From positions 248,001 through 312,000 of the forward strand of contig NZ_JACHVA010000101.1 in NCBI RefSeq assembly GCF_014230055.1: 64,000 nt of DNA, in the 5' to 3' direction. A model generated the notes under the pieces. That model was given only the letters and a program-made list of their open reading frames with translations, had not been told where the DNA came from and ran no database searches. Below, piece after piece: positions 26,020-35,911 of this stretch. This DNA comes from Puniceicoccus vermicola (GTDB lineage: Bacteria; Verrucomicrobiota; Verrucomicrobiia; Opitutales; Puniceicoccaceae). A program made the position numbers and the translations under genes. How positions within the stretch are numbered: the stretch's first letter is position 1; the number at the start of each line of letters is the position of its first letter.

Positions 26020-28239
26020 TTACCGGACCGAAAGGGTGGTTTGATTTTCCGTGAAATCGACGACCCAAGAGAGGTTCGATCCACTTTTCCGCTTTATAGA
26101 AACCTCAAATTTACCATCTTCCAGAGTATTCGTTGAAACGTCGATCAGGGGAGTGGTCACATCCCACACCCAGAGCACGCTTCCGTTCAGTCCGTTCTGC
26201 CGTGCTCGTAGAGAAGAATAGGCTTCTGTTCGGACCTTTCCCCATTCTTTTCTTTCGAGACTGTCGTGCGAGGTCGAGAGCTGTAGGGCTCGGCTTTGAG
26301 GATAGATTCTCAACGTGGCTTGGTGGTGAGAATTTTTCCACTGAATTTCTTTCGAGGTTCCCCGTTCGACAGGTTTTTCGGAAATCTTGAATTTCCTTTG
26401 AAGGTTCTGCTCTGAATCGATGATTTTCTTTTTTTGTAATCGGTAGATTTCAGTTTGAACGACAGAATCGGGAGTCCCAAGTGTGGGACTGAATTCGGAA
26501 TGGAAGAACCAGTCAATATGGGGGGATTGGGTTTCCGAGGTTTCTCGGCTGACCGAATCAAAAATCAGGACTGCTTGGTCGTGGATGTGGAGAACCGCTC
26601 GCTTATACTCGTGGTTGGGCTCATGGGGTTGATTGCAAAACCAGCTGTTTGCATCTTCTCGAAGATCATGAAGGTAGTTCCGAGGGGGGATGAAACCTCC
26701 TCGATTCAAAATCATGAATGAATCCGCATCAAAAAGGGATTGAGGGGTAGAGATCGATCCGATGACAGCACGGGGCTCCATATTGTCCAACGTCACCGTA
26801 TTGTGAAAAAGGCTGGAATCATGTCCGTCAATTTCTCCCTCGGGAAAGGGGTCCGCTAGAACCTTCAGGCCGCTGTGATAGAGGGTCACGTGCCCGTGGT
26901 CCCTATGTCCTTTTCCGCTTCCCTCGTATCCGAATCTGGCGGTGACACAGGTAGCATCGGGTTTCCAGCTGCTCCTGCTGAATACTTCTCCGTGATCCGG
27001 GAAAACATGAAAACGTCGCCTCGGTGGTCTTACTTCTTCGATAGGACGATATACCCAGAAGCTTTTCAGGGGTTCATAGAGACCTAACCCCAAGATGTCG
27101 TAGTTACTCACCTTGAGAGGAGTCGGCATCTTCGAGTTGATCGAGGACGCTCTTTGCCGGATCATCCATCCCAGTTCGGGGCATTTACTCATTGAATATG
27201 CATGAAGAAATGCGGGATTGATCGAAACCGGTTTGAAGAAGGCGGCTCCGCGGGGACTACTCATGGGAGTTGGGCCCGGAATGGCAGTTTGGTAGTAAGC
27301 GCGCGCGATTGAAACGTAGTCGGGGTAGCGGAGGTTTTGAAGTTCCGGGTTCTCAGGCTTACGCCCTTCATAACAATCGCGATCTTTGAAGACGGTGGAT
27401 GCGGTTAGCGCATAGTAAAATACCCCCTCGACCGACATTACATGATAGGAGGTTGAACCTTCTCCGTGAAGACAGTCATCGAAGAATGTTGATCGGAATA
27501 TCTGGTATCGCTCCCACGATTGCTCCAAGAGAATATCTGCAGTCTTCGGATTCGGGTGAACTAATGCGGCAGCGAGGATTCCATTGTTGGCCCATAGGCC
27601 GCGATTTGAGAATTTATTCGATTCCTCGTGGTAGATGTAGCGGGAGGCGAAGCTGATCAAGAGCTCTTCGAGATGGTGCTTCTCGTCATTGGTAAGTTCG
27701 TTCGGTTTGTAGGCCTCCAGCATGTCGTAGAGGTCAAGGACCATGATCATGAAACCGCCCTCTAGCCAATAGGCCGGAGTGAAGGTGTCGATGAACTGCC
27801 GTGGATTGCTCATCGCAGATTCGGGGATCCTGCCTATGGTCAGTTGTCGATAGCGGATCTCCCACTCATCCTTCAGGGATTCGTAGATCTTCAAGAGAGA
27901 GCGAAGCCAATCCCCGACCTGATGCCAATATCCGGTGTCATCGCGGACATAGGCGAGGACGGCCATCGCCATGACTTCGTCCAACTTGCCGTCGTGGCAG
28001 AATAGCTGGCCAGCTTTTGGCTGACCAATGGACCCAGCCTTTTGGAAATGAGACTCGGCCTCGAGAAGGAAGCGCTGCCAGAGAGGGTCGTTTACGTTTT
28101 CAAGGATTTCGTCCCTTTGAGAAGCTGTGCTGGAAACGAAGGGGTGCGGAAGTCGAGAGAACAAAGTGGATCCTCGATCATGCTCTGAGGGGAGCGGATC
28201 AGCGATTGGATTCGTGGGCGTGAGGAGAGGATTCAGCAT
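26020..28239 (-). CDS. Heparinase II/III-like lyase, cytoplasmic
   Basis: 739 residues. An alpha-toroid N-terminal half (for example DEVMAMAVLAYVRDD, VGDWLRSLLKIYESLK, GLWANNGILAAALVHPN, GEGSTSYHVMSVEGVF) is followed by a beta-sandwich half. The latter holds the heparinase-type motif GKGHRDHGHVTLYHSG near residues 440-455. No signal peptide is seen. This predicts a cytoplasmic beta-eliminating lyase for oligosaccharides with uronic acid, although hydrolytic relatives cannot be excluded. A truncated copy of its N-terminal 120 residues lies at 40415-40885. The gene follows the PEP-CTERM gene on the same strand with about 40 bp between. Confidence 0.75.
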   Translation of the reverse strand: MLNPLLTPTNPIADPLPSEHDRGSTLFSRLPHPFVSSTASQRDEILENVNDPLWQRFLLEAESHFQKAGSIGQPKAGQLFCHDGKLDEVMAMAVLAYVRDDTGYWHQVGDWLRSLLKIYESLKDEWEIRYRQLTIGRIPESAMSNPRQFIDTFTPAYWLEGGFMIMVLDLYDMLEAYKPNELTNDEKHHLEELLISFASRYIYHEESNKFSNRGLWANNGILAAALVHPNPKTADILLEQSWERYQIFRSTFFDDCLHGEGSTSYHVMSVEGVFYYALTASTVFKDRDCYEGRKPENPELQNLRYPDYVSIARAYYQTAIPGPTPMSSPRGAAFFKPVSINPAFLHAYSMSKCPELGWMIRQRASSINSKMPTPLKVSNYDILGLGLYEPLKSFWVYRPIEEVRPPRRRFHVFPDHGEVFSRSSWKPDATCVTARFGYEGSGKGHRDHGHVTLYHSGLKVLADPFPEGEIDGHDSSLFHNTVTLDNMEPRAVIGSISTPQSLFDADSFMILNRGGFIPPRNYLHDLREDANSWFCNQPHEPNHEYKRAVLHIHDQAVLIFDSVSRETSETQSPHIDWFFHSEFSPTLGTPDSVVQTEIYRLQKKKIIDSEQNLQRKFKISEKPVERGTSKEIQWKNSHHQATLRIYPQSRALQLSTSHDSLERKEWGKVRTEAYSSLRARQNGLNGSVLWVWDVTTPLIDVSTNTLEDGKFEVSIKRKSGSNLSWVVDFTENQTTLSVR

Positions 28240-28267
28240 CTCGATTTGAGAATGGATGTTCCCGGGA

Positions 28268-28283
28268 TGAACTTACTCGTTCA
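28268..28283. promoter_or_regulatory. Operator-like inverted repeat upstream of heparinase-like gene
   Basis: TGAAC-TTACTC-GTTCA has perfect 5-bp arms and lies 30-45 bp upstream of the heparinase-like gene start, overlapping the stop of the PEP-CTERM gene. It contains the ACTCGTTCA core seen elsewhere in the window. Regulator unknown. Confidence 0.38.
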
Positions 28284-29207
28284 CTTTTGGTGTCTTTGCT
28301 TGCGGCGGAGACTCAGGATCAGAATAGAGGTCATTCCCAGTACCATTCCGATCTGCCCTGGCTCCGGTATTGCCGTAAGATTGATGTTGTCCACCGTATA
28401 ACTACCGGTCCCGCCGTTTTCCGGTCCGTAATAGCGAAGGCTGGCTTTATTCGTTAGATTGCTCCAAGGGCCGGAGTTCTCAAGATTGATTGATTTGGTG
28501 GCGACATCGCCTCCGGCAGTAGTAACAACGATAGATCCTACGCCGTTCAGCGTGTCGTAGATCAGTTCTACGTTTAAAGATCCTGTTCCGTTGTTGCTGT
28601 AGGTAGAGTTGTCATAGACTCCAAAATCGAAACCGCTCGCCCATTCATTGGTGCCTGCATCGTACCCGATAATCTGGCTTTCGGTTGCTTGGAAGGAGTC
28701 CCGCCCAGGGGAAAGAAAGAGGGCGTTGTGTTGGGTCCCTTCAATGTCAATGGCACCGAAATTTAAAAAGAGGTTAGTCAGTGACGCCTCGTTGTAGTAG
28801 CCGACACTTATTGTGTTGATCGTATTATTCTGATAGCTACTGATGTCGAGGTCGAAGGTAAGTTTCATTGTTCCTTGTCCCGCTTGAGAGGTATCAAAGT
28901 CTGCGGCAATCTGGAGGTCGGCTCGGGCGGCAAATGCCCCTCCCGGATCGGTTGAAGTTTGGTTGACCTCCAAATACTCGGAATCGACGATGCCGATCGA
29001 TCCGGCACTCGTTCCGTAGGTCGCCCAGACGTTGCCCTTGCCCGCGTAGTTGTAGGGCGCTAAAGCGCTGCGCTCGAAGTTGTCGCTAAAGATCGTCGTT
29101 GCCGCATGGAGAGTGGAGCCGGCTATGGCTGCTCCGATGCAGGTTGCCGCCGTTGCGAAACCTAGCCATTTGGGGAATTTTAAGGGGGATGTCAGGTTGA
29201 TTTCCAT
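28281..29207 (-). CDS. PEP-CTERM secreted protein (paralog of 44483-45394)
   Basis: About 308 residues from ATG 29207; an ATG at 29261 would add 18 residues before the signal peptide. The signal peptide (FATAATCIGAAIAGSTLHA) ends near residue 35. The C-terminus has a PEP-CTERM sorting signal AIPEPGQIG plus a hydrophobic span and RRKQRHQK tail. The mature part has FSDNFERSALAPYNYAGKG and DFDTSQAGQGTM, shared almost exactly with the PEP-CTERM protein at 44483-45394, so the two are paralogs. The beta-rich mature part resembles a concanavalin-like lectin fold; a carbohydrate-binding surface protein is a reasonable guess. Confidence 0.85.
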   Translation of the reverse strand: MEINLTSPLKFPKWLGFATAATCIGAAIAGSTLHAATTIFSDNFERSALAPYNYAGKGNVWATYGTSAGSIGIVDSEYLEVNQTSTDPGGAFAARADLQIAADFDTSQAGQGTMKLTFDLDISSYQNNTINTISVGYYNEASLTNLFLNFGAIDIEGTQHNALFLSPGRDSFQATESQIIGYDAGTNEWASGFDFGVYDNSTYSNNGTGSLNVELIYDTLNGVGSIVVTTAGGDVATKSINLENSGPWSNLTNKASLRYYGPENGGTGSYTVDNINLTAIPEPGQIGMVLGMTSILILSLRRKQRHQK

Positions 29208-29413
29208 AATGTGGTGGATTGAGGTTCTGGGGCGGTTCGGACGACCGCCTATCGAAACCATGATATCGGATTTCCCCGCAAGTGGTTAGGACAGCTTTTT
29301 AAAAACAGTAGCATAATTTTGATCGAAGCTCTGTGTAGAGAAAAGAGGTAGAATCTCCTCATCGGGAGTGTCATGCGTGAAGATTGAATTACCGGAATCC
29401 CTTCCGAAATTCG

Positions 29414-30742
29414 CTAGGAAGCTTTCGTATCGAATGACTCGGAGCCGGGAAGAATTACTTCGTGAGGGAGTCTATTCGTCTTTGCTGCTAATGCCGCGAT
29501 TTTGCCGACGTTTTCTCCCATTTCTACAGCGTTTCCGGTTACTCGGTAGCTGGAGTGGGCGATGAAATCTCCGCTGATGCAGCGACCGGCCATCATCAAA
29601 CCGTCCACGTCTGCTGCGATGGCGGCTTCGAGTGGAATTTGGTAGGGCTTTACTTCGGTTCCCTCGGAACCGTAGGTCTTGCCGCTGTTGGGATCCGTGG
29701 AATGAACGTCAGCCCAATAAGTGGCTGTGCAGATGGGATTATTGTGAACTCGTCCCTCGACTAAATCATCGCGTGAGACCCTATAGCGACCCCGGATGCG
29801 ACGGGCTTCTCTGACTCCAATATGGTTCGCGGTGGAGACCAAATGCACCTTTTCCCAAGGAGGGCCGGATCTCCTGAGTGCATCGACGATCTGATTGATT
29901 TCGCGTCGGGCGTGTAGGGTTGCGCGGGTCAAATCTTCTGCTCGTATCGAGTTGTAACCGTATTCGTGATTGGCCATCAGTGCGAAGGACTGGCCATTCA
30001 CATGCAGGAGAGTTGGGGCTCCGTAAGATGGTGTGACTCCTTGTTTTGCGAGCAGCTCTTTCAATTTTTCCCGGGGTGAGGAGTCCGTTCCACCCAAGCA
30101 ATATTTCTGGACAGACTGCGGAGGAAGGCCCGTGAGCATGGCCATTAAACTCATAGGCTGAGTCTGTCCGTTTTCGGGACGTCCCATTGAGAAGGAGCAT
30201 CCCGCCTGTGCGCCGAGGTCTCCGTCTCCAGTGGCATCAATGAATATTTTTGCTCTCCAAGCTTCGCGACCTGATTTTGATTCCGTGACCACGTGGGTAA
30301 GTCGCCTATCCGGATTTGTCTCGGCTGAGACGATGCGAGTGTGAAGTCGGATGTGGATACCGGCATCCGATGCCATTTGTTCGAGGAGGAATTTCATCTT
30401 CTCGGCATCGTATATGTTGGATCGCTTTCCTGATTCTGTAACGCCCATGCCCCCACAGAGCCGAAGATTTTCCAGAATCTCTTTCATGATTCCCTCTTTG
30501 TTGTCGCTGTCGAGGATCAGGCTCAAGGAACCGGATGTCCAAACGCCTCCGATACATCCTTGTGCTTCCAGCAGTGTGGTCCTTGCTCCTTGACGGGCGG
30601 CGCTGAGGGCCGCCGCGATTCCAGCTGGACCTCCTCCGCAGACCACGACATCGGTGATTTCGGCGACCTCGGCGCAGATTGTTTGTTGGATGCGATCGTT
30701 CAGTGCTTTGGCGTGAGAGGGGAGAGAAGAGGGATTAGTCAT
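29414..30742 (-). CDS. FAD-dependent oxidoreductase
   Basis: 442 residues. The FAD-binding motif VVCGGGPAGIAAALSAARQG (about residue 32) and an acidic LLEAQGCIGG loop mark a PF12831-type FAD-dependent oxidoreductase. The C-terminal DGLMMAGRCISGDF and SYRVTGNAVEMGE close the FAD domain. It is paralogous to the fragment at 1-417 and more distantly to 36867-38342. No signal peptide. It overlaps the AraC gene upstream by 8 bp, so the two are co-transcribed. Substrate unknown; such proteins are frequent in sugar-catabolic clusters of this phylum. Confidence 0.87.
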   Translation of the reverse strand: MTNPSSLPSHAKALNDRIQQTICAEVAEITDVVVCGGGPAGIAAALSAARQGARTTLLEAQGCIGGVWTSGSLSLILDSDNKEGIMKEILENLRLCGGMGVTESGKRSNIYDAEKMKFLLEQMASDAGIHIRLHTRIVSAETNPDRRLTHVVTESKSGREAWRAKIFIDATGDGDLGAQAGCSFSMGRPENGQTQPMSLMAMLTGLPPQSVQKYCLGGTDSSPREKLKELLAKQGVTPSYGAPTLLHVNGQSFALMANHEYGYNSIRAEDLTRATLHARREINQIVDALRRSGPPWEKVHLVSTANHIGVREARRIRGRYRVSRDDLVEGRVHNNPICTATYWADVHSTDPNSGKTYGSEGTEVKPYQIPLEAAIAADVDGLMMAGRCISGDFIAHSSYRVTGNAVEMGENVGKIAALAAKTNRLPHEVILPGSESFDTKAS

Positions 30743-31697
30743 AGTTTTTCAAGGAAAGATGTTCCATGTGTTTCCGCTGGCGCTTTCGATATTCGGTAGC
30801 GGAAACGCCGAAGATGGTTCGAAACCGGCGGGCGAAGTAATTCGGATCGGGCCAGCCGACTTCGATGCCGATCTCGGAGATCGGTAATTCGGTATTCAGT
30901 AGTAGATGGGAAGCCCGGCGAGCTCGTGTTTGTGTCAGGTATTCAATGGGAGAGAGGTCCAGGGCTTTCTTGAAAAGTCGACAGAGATAGGATGGGGCGA
31001 TGTTGAGTTTCTCTGCGAGATTGTTGGTGCTCCATTCGGCGGAGATACTTTCTTCAATGATCCCGATACATCTTTTGATGGCCGGATGAGTCGGATTGGA
31101 CTCGCTGGGAATCAATTCTTGGTTTTTCAGAGAGTACGCCTCGGCAAGATACGAGAGGATTAGAGTAAGATATGAAATTTTTTGATAGCGAGCAAACAGC
31201 GCAGAGTCATCGTAGGTATCAATGAGGAGCTGGAGTGTTTTGATTGTGGGAACGAGGATGGATTCCGGGATTTCAAGTTCTGTGACTCCGGAATGGTTCA
31301 GGGGATCGTCTCTCCATAGAAGTCGATTGAATACCGGATTTTCGAGCGTCCAGATCAGTTCGCTTTTGAGAATCTCCGCTCCGAAGCAGCAGATATAGCA
31401 TTCGACCTGTTCATTTTTGTGATGATAGTGCCATGCGCCGGGCCGGATGAGGAGTGCTCTCCCTCTATTGAATCGAAAATCTCCTTTTTCGTGCTTTTGC
31501 CATCCCTGGCCGCTGGCGCAGATCTGGATCTCGAAAAAATCGTGGTCGTGCTTCGGTTCTTCCACTGCGTGTTTCGCGAAGTAGTGTCCGATAATCGGGG
31601 TTCGGAGATAATCTTTATGGGGAAGAAGGCGAAGATGGGATAGATCGGAAAGATCCATCGTGTCTAATAGTTTTCCCATCTTTTCATTGAATCTCAT
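30735..31697 (-). CDS. AraC family transcriptional regulator (paralog of 43346-44302)
   Basis: 320 residues. A cupin-type sensor domain carries HDHDFFEIQICASGQGWQ and PGAWHYHH. The C-terminal DNA-binding region has LAEKLNIAPSYLCRLFKKA and ISEIGIEVGWPDPNYFARRF. About half of the residues match the regulator at 43346-44302, including HDHDF-EIQICA and PGAWHYHH. It is divergent from the giant glycosidase gene; the 200-bp gap holds a TATAAT with no good -35, consistent with an activator. Its last 8 bp overlap the FAD oxidoreductase gene. Confidence 0.93.
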   Translation of the reverse strand: MRFNEKMGKLLDTMDLSDLSHLRLLPHKDYLRTPIIGHYFAKHAVEEPKHDHDFFEIQICASGQGWQKHEKGDFRFNRGRALLIRPGAWHYHHKNEQVECYICCFGAEILKSELIWTLENPVFNRLLWRDDPLNHSGVTELEIPESILVPTIKTLQLLIDTYDDSALFARYQKISYLTLILSYLAEAYSLKNQELIPSESNPTHPAIKRCIGIIEESISAEWSTNNLAEKLNIAPSYLCRLFKKALDLSPIEYLTQTRARRASHLLLNTELPISEIGIEVGWPDPNYFARRFRTIFGVSATEYRKRQRKHMEHLSLKNYD

Positions 31698-31780
31698 TCC
31701 CTTTTTCGAATCAAGATCATGTCAAGAATGTGCTATCTATTGCATCATGATAAGGCTAACACATCCGGTATTGTTTTCCT

Positions 31781-31786
31781 TATAAT
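31781..31786 (+). promoter_or_regulatory. Putative -10 box for giant glycosidase gene
   Basis: A perfect TATAAT lies 113 bp upstream of ATG 31899. No convincing TTGACA is seen 16-18 bp before it, which fits a promoter that depends on the divergent AraC activator. Confidence 0.4.
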
Positions 31787-31898
31787 GCGAACACCTTACA
31801 CTTGAGGATATTGGGTTGTTTTGAGGGATATGGAATGTCTCTACCGGAGCAATCGGTCCATTTCTCAGGCTGAGGGGCAAAGATACAATTACCCTACT

Positions 31899-34800
31899 AT
31901 GAAATTAAAGACCTACTTGATTTGCTCTTCTTTATTGGCTGGCGGATTCATGGAGTCCTGCTTGGGAATTTCTGTTTCCCGACCGGAGAAGCTTGAATTC
32001 TCGGAGCTGCGTGGGTTCCGAAACGAAAGCAATGAGGAATGGGTCACTGACCGTGAACTGACCGAAGAGGTGTCATTGCGCGCCACCTTTGCTCAAAAAG
32101 TAGAGCCCGGCTGGTATCAGTTGGTCGGAGAGTATAGGACCACGGGATTTCGACCGGATGGTCGGTTCGTATTGGATGTTTACGGGGAGGGGGTCTTGAA
32201 TCCATGGCAGGTGGTCGCACCTTCGGATCAATGGGCTCCGTTTGCAGTCTACTTTCGGTTGAATGAGTCTGTAGTTCCTGTACTTCGCATTGAGGATCCG
32301 TCTAAGTTTGAGAAGGGCGCTGAGGTATTTTTGAAAGAATTGCGGATTCGACCTTTTGAGGTTCCGAGTGGTCAGAATCTCTTGCTGAACAGTGATTTTG
32401 AGATCGGGCAAATCGGTTGGGTGCCACCATCTTGGCAGTGGGCGTATCAAACCGAAGAGGGAGTAGCGGAAATCGTGGAGAGTACTAGCTTTCGCAGCGG
32501 AGAACGCTCGCTTTTTTTGGGCGATCCCGAGAAAACTTCGACGATTCAGAGCTCTCTGCTCCCGATGAAGACGAATGGTGTCTACACGTTCAGTTTCTGG
32601 GCGCGTTCAGATCGGCCCAATACCGTGATCAAAGCTTTCCTGCTAGGAGACCGTTACAATTGGAACTCTCGAGAAGAGTTCCGATTAACTTCGGAATGGA
32701 AGGAATACTCGATGGAGACAAATGTGGCCGAGCAGGTGAAGGAGCATCCTTTTTGTCATGCCCGCCTGAGCCTCGCGGATGGAGGTTCTGCGATGATTGA
32801 TGATGTGCGACTCATTTGGGCCGAAGAAAACAGTGAGTCGGAGAATCCTTCAACCTACGTAGATTTGTATCCGGGAAATCGCAATATGGTATGGAATCCG
32901 GGCTTCGAACTCGGAATGAATGGCTGGATGTATAATTTCTTCGGGAACCAGTATGATTTCGGAATCAACACTCCCGGGATACGGTTTGGCAGTGGTATCG
33001 ATGGATCTGCGGCCATGTTGTTGTCGAATAATAATTCTCTGGTTTCCGGTAGTATGCCTTTGGAAGAAGGGAAAAGTTATACGCTCTCGGCGTATGCCAA
33101 AGCGTTGGCCGACGATGCGCAGCTGTCTCTGTTTGTGATTGATCCGGGCTGGAATGTTTTTCGAAAAGGAAATGTAAACCTTACGACTGGTGAGTGGCGC
33201 CGAGTGTCATTTCATTTCCGGTGGAACGAAAGTTCTCTTCGAGATAAATTCTATGCTCGTTTCGATGGTAGGCAAGTATTGCTGGATAACGTCCAACTTG
33301 AGGAAGGGGATCTGAGTGAATACGATGCTGGAATCCTTCAGGCCGGACTTGTTTCGAGCTCTCGAAATTTCTTTCTTCAGGGAGAGCAGAATCCTGAGTT
33401 GAATCTCAAGATTTTAGCGAATTCGCAAAAATATGATTCTGTAAGGGCGTTTGTCGTTGTCCGGGATGCTTGGGGAAACTCGGTTGGATCTTCGCAGTTC
33501 AATGTGGAAATTGGGGAAGGGGAAAATGTGGTCCCACTCAGCTTGCCGGGGGAGTCTTTGGGAGTATTCGACATCGAAGCGAAAGTAGAAGACTTTGTCG
33601 GAAATTTGTTGGTGAGGTGCGAGTCGCGCTATGCGGTGTTGCAGGAAGCGCGATTTTCGGATGATCCGATTGGTATCTTTAGTTCGGCGATCGAAATACC
33701 CAAGCTTCCGGATTGGATGATCGCCGAGGAATTGACTGTTTGGCGAATGCTCGGGGTTCAGTCTTTCCGATCATTCTTCAATCATGGAAATCAGGAAGGT
33801 CTTACTACGAATTCGGATCTAATCGAGTCCATCCGGCGGCGGTTGGAACTTCAGATGGAAGGTGGGATGACTTCGGCGCTATTTTGTGTGGGGGTAATTC
33901 CCCATTCGATTCGAAGCGAAGTCTTGGATGCTGAGATTCTTAGCAATGAGTTATTGAGCCAATATACCGAATATCTTCGTGGCGTAGTCACTCCTTTAAG
34001 GGGGCAAGTGAAGTACTGGGAAATTCTCAACGAACCGAATATCTGGAGATACCGATCGGGGCCGAAGCAGGGAGTCAAGACAATGCCTCCCGAGAAATAT
34101 GCGCAGATTCTAAAGGTCTCTTATGAAACGATCAAAGAGATCGATCCTCAGCTTCAGGTGGTTGGGGGCTGCCTCAACGGTGCGGATTTCTCTTACCTGC
34201 AAGAATTTCTCGATCTTGGCGGGAGCGAGTACATGGATGTTTTTTCCTATCATTCTTATCGAGCGTCTCCTGATTTACCGGACGTATACGCCGATTTGTT
34301 GAGATTCAAGAACATGCTTTCTAGCGCCGGATTCACTGGTCCGGTGATCAATAGCGAGCAATATTTCGGTGCGGATAAATTCATAATGGCAGCCCATGAT
34401 TCCGAAGCGATTCGAAACTATTTCTCCCCCGATGAACGCGAGTTGGAAGCGGCTTCGAAGATCATTCGAAACTATCTTTATCATAGTGCCTTGGGAATAC
34501 CCTACTACCTCTTTACGCCGCCGGGAACCTTGTTTCGCTATGGAGGATACGATCGCTATTATTTGTATTATGCATTTGGGTTATACAATGCGGCGACTCG
34601 CTTTCTCGTGGATGCCGGGATCGCCGAAGAGATTGAGGTCGGTAGCGCAATGCGCAGTTTCCTATTTCCGGATGCTCAAACTGGACCTTTGCTGACCGTC
34701 AATACGGTTGGAGATTTCGATACTGACGGACAGATGACCATCGCGGCTTCTTGCGTGAAGGTGTTTGACCCGATGGGGAATGAAATTGCGTCCGGTGAAT

Positions 34801-35879
34801 TGAAAAAATCCTTCCCCCTCTCGCCCTTACCGGTCTATCTGCGGTTCCCTGAAGGAACCAAAGTTTCGGAAATTGAAGCGTTTCTCCGAGAGGCCGAAAT
34901 TTTGGGGTTGGGAGAGCCCTTCACCGCGGAGTTGAGAATGATAGATTCAGACACTCTCGGAATCAGCATATCCAACCGGTTGAATAAAACGATTGGTGGA
35001 CGTGTAGAGTTGACGAATCTTCCATTCGGATGGTCCTTGGACAGCAGTATGGCGGATTTTGAGTCCCTCCAGCCGGGGGAGGAAACTGTGATTGAGTTCG
35101 AGGGTGATTTGAAGATCAGTGCGGGTGAAAGATACTCGTTGACGGCTCTGATCCAGTCGGAAGACAAGGCTTTTGTCAGAAAGGAAATGTCGTTCTCGCC
35201 TCTGATGATCTCTAGAAACGACGCAATCGTTTCAGACGGTGATTTATCCGAATGGAATCAAGCTCAGTGGGTTACGTTGGGGGAAAATCATCGGACTGTA
35301 TTCGATCCAAAGAAAACCTATGGCGGGGAGGAGGATTTGAGTGCCTCTCTGGGATTGGCATGGTCTCCCGAATACCTGGCCATAGCAGTGGTCGTAAAAG
35401 ATGATCTTCATGTTACGCCCAATTCACCAAGTGCTGCGTGGAAGTTCGATTCGCTTCAGTTATACTTTGACCAACGCAACAATGCATCGATTGGCAATGA
35501 CTTTTACGACGGTGATGACGTTTCCTATGCCATATCGAGTATAGACGGAGAGCACTATGCGTGGTTGGAGAAAAACAGCGAGGGTCGCTATGTCGGAGAG
35601 GCGAATCAGGCGCAAGGACTGGATCGAGAAGTCGAGGTGTCCGTTGTGCGTGGCGAGGACGGTGTAACGGTCTATGAGATTCTGATCCCTCGGGTTTGCC
35701 TGCCACAGGTGGACTTTTCATCGGGTCAGGTTTTTGGATTCTCATTGATCATCAATGATAACGATGGAGAAGGGCGAGCGCAGGCATTGACTCTCACCCC
35801 TGCCGGAACTCAGCCCTTCGAACGTCCCTATCTCTATCACGATGTGTTTTTAATCGAGAACCGTTCAGTTGCCCCATGA
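31899..35879 (+). CDS. Giant secreted GH-A glycosidase with carbohydrate-binding modules
   Basis: About 1326 residues from ATG 31899; earlier in-frame starts precede the signal peptide (LKTYLICSSLLAGG). Domain order: beta-rich N-terminus; CBM4/9-like module at about 155-310 (NLLLNSDFEIGQIGW); second such module at about 325-475 (NMVWNPGFELGMNGW); beta-domain; a GH39/GH5-type TIM barrel from about 600 to 900 with acid/base Glu712 in YWEILNEPN and nucleophile Glu820 in VINSEQ; a linker beta-domain; and a CBM9-like C-terminal module from about 1110 (SDGDLSEWNQAQW). Secreted, so it should attack polysaccharide outside the cytoplasm. The same overall design appears in 46784-50107. It ends with a 4-bp ATGA overlap with a possible start of the pseudopilin frame. 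Confidence 0.85.
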   Translation: MKLKTYLICSSLLAGGFMESCLGISVSRPEKLEFSELRGFRNESNEEWVTDRELTEEVSLRATFAQKVEPGWYQLVGEYRTTGFRPDGRFVLDVYGEGVLNPWQVVAPSDQWAPFAVYFRLNESVVPVLRIEDPSKFEKGAEVFLKELRIRPFEVPSGQNLLLNSDFEIGQIGWVPPSWQWAYQTEEGVAEIVESTSFRSGERSLFLGDPEKTSTIQSSLLPMKTNGVYTFSFWARSDRPNTVIKAFLLGDRYNWNSREEFRLTSEWKEYSMETNVAEQVKEHPFCHARLSLADGGSAMIDDVRLIWAEENSESENPSTYVDLYPGNRNMVWNPGFELGMNGWMYNFFGNQYDFGINTPGIRFGSGIDGSAAMLLSNNNSLVSGSMPLEEGKSYTLSAYAKALADDAQLSLFVIDPGWNVFRKGNVNLTTGEWRRVSFHFRWNESSLRDKFYARFDGRQVLLDNVQLEEGDLSEYDAGILQAGLVSSSRNFFLQGEQNPELNLKILANSQKYDSVRAFVVVRDAWGNSVGSSQFNVEIGEGENVVPLSLPGESLGVFDIEAKVEDFVGNLLVRCESRYAVLQEARFSDDPIGIFSSAIEIPKLPDWMIAEELTVWRMLGVQSFRSFFNHGNQEGLTTNSDLIESIRRRLELQMEGGMTSALFCVGVIPHSIRSEVLDAEILSNELLSQYTEYLRGVVTPLRGQVKYWEILNEPNIWRYRSGPKQGVKTMPPEKYAQILKVSYETIKEIDPQLQVVGGCLNGADFSYLQEFLDLGGSEYMDVFSYHSYRASPDLPDVYADLLRFKNMLSSAGFTGPVINSEQYFGADKFIMAAHDSEAIRNYFSPDERELEAASKIIRNYLYHSALGIPYYLFTPPGTLFRYGGYDRYYLYYAFGLYNAATRFLVDAGIAEEIEVGSAMRSFLFPDAQTGPLLTVNTVGDFDTDGQMTIAASCVKVFDPMGNEIASGELKKSFPLSPLPVYLRFPEGTKVSEIEAFLREAEILGLGEPFTAELRMIDSDTLGISISNRLNKTIGGRVELTNLPFGWSLDSSMADFESLQPGEETVIEFEGDLKISAGERYSLTALIQSEDKAFVRKEMSFSPLMISRNDAIVSDGDLSEWNQAQWVTLGENHRTVFDPKKTYGGEEDLSASLGLAWSPEYLAIAVVVKDDLHVTPNSPSAAWKFDSLQLYFDQRNNASIGNDFYDGDDVSYAISSIDGEHYAWLEKNSEGRYVGEANQAQGLDREVEVSVVRGEDGVTVYEILIPRVCLPQVDFSSGQVFGFSLIINDNDGEGRAQALTLTPAGTQPFERPYLYHDVFLIENRSVAP

Positions 35880-35911
35880 AAGCATATGCAAACTGCAGTT
35901 TACCTCCAAAA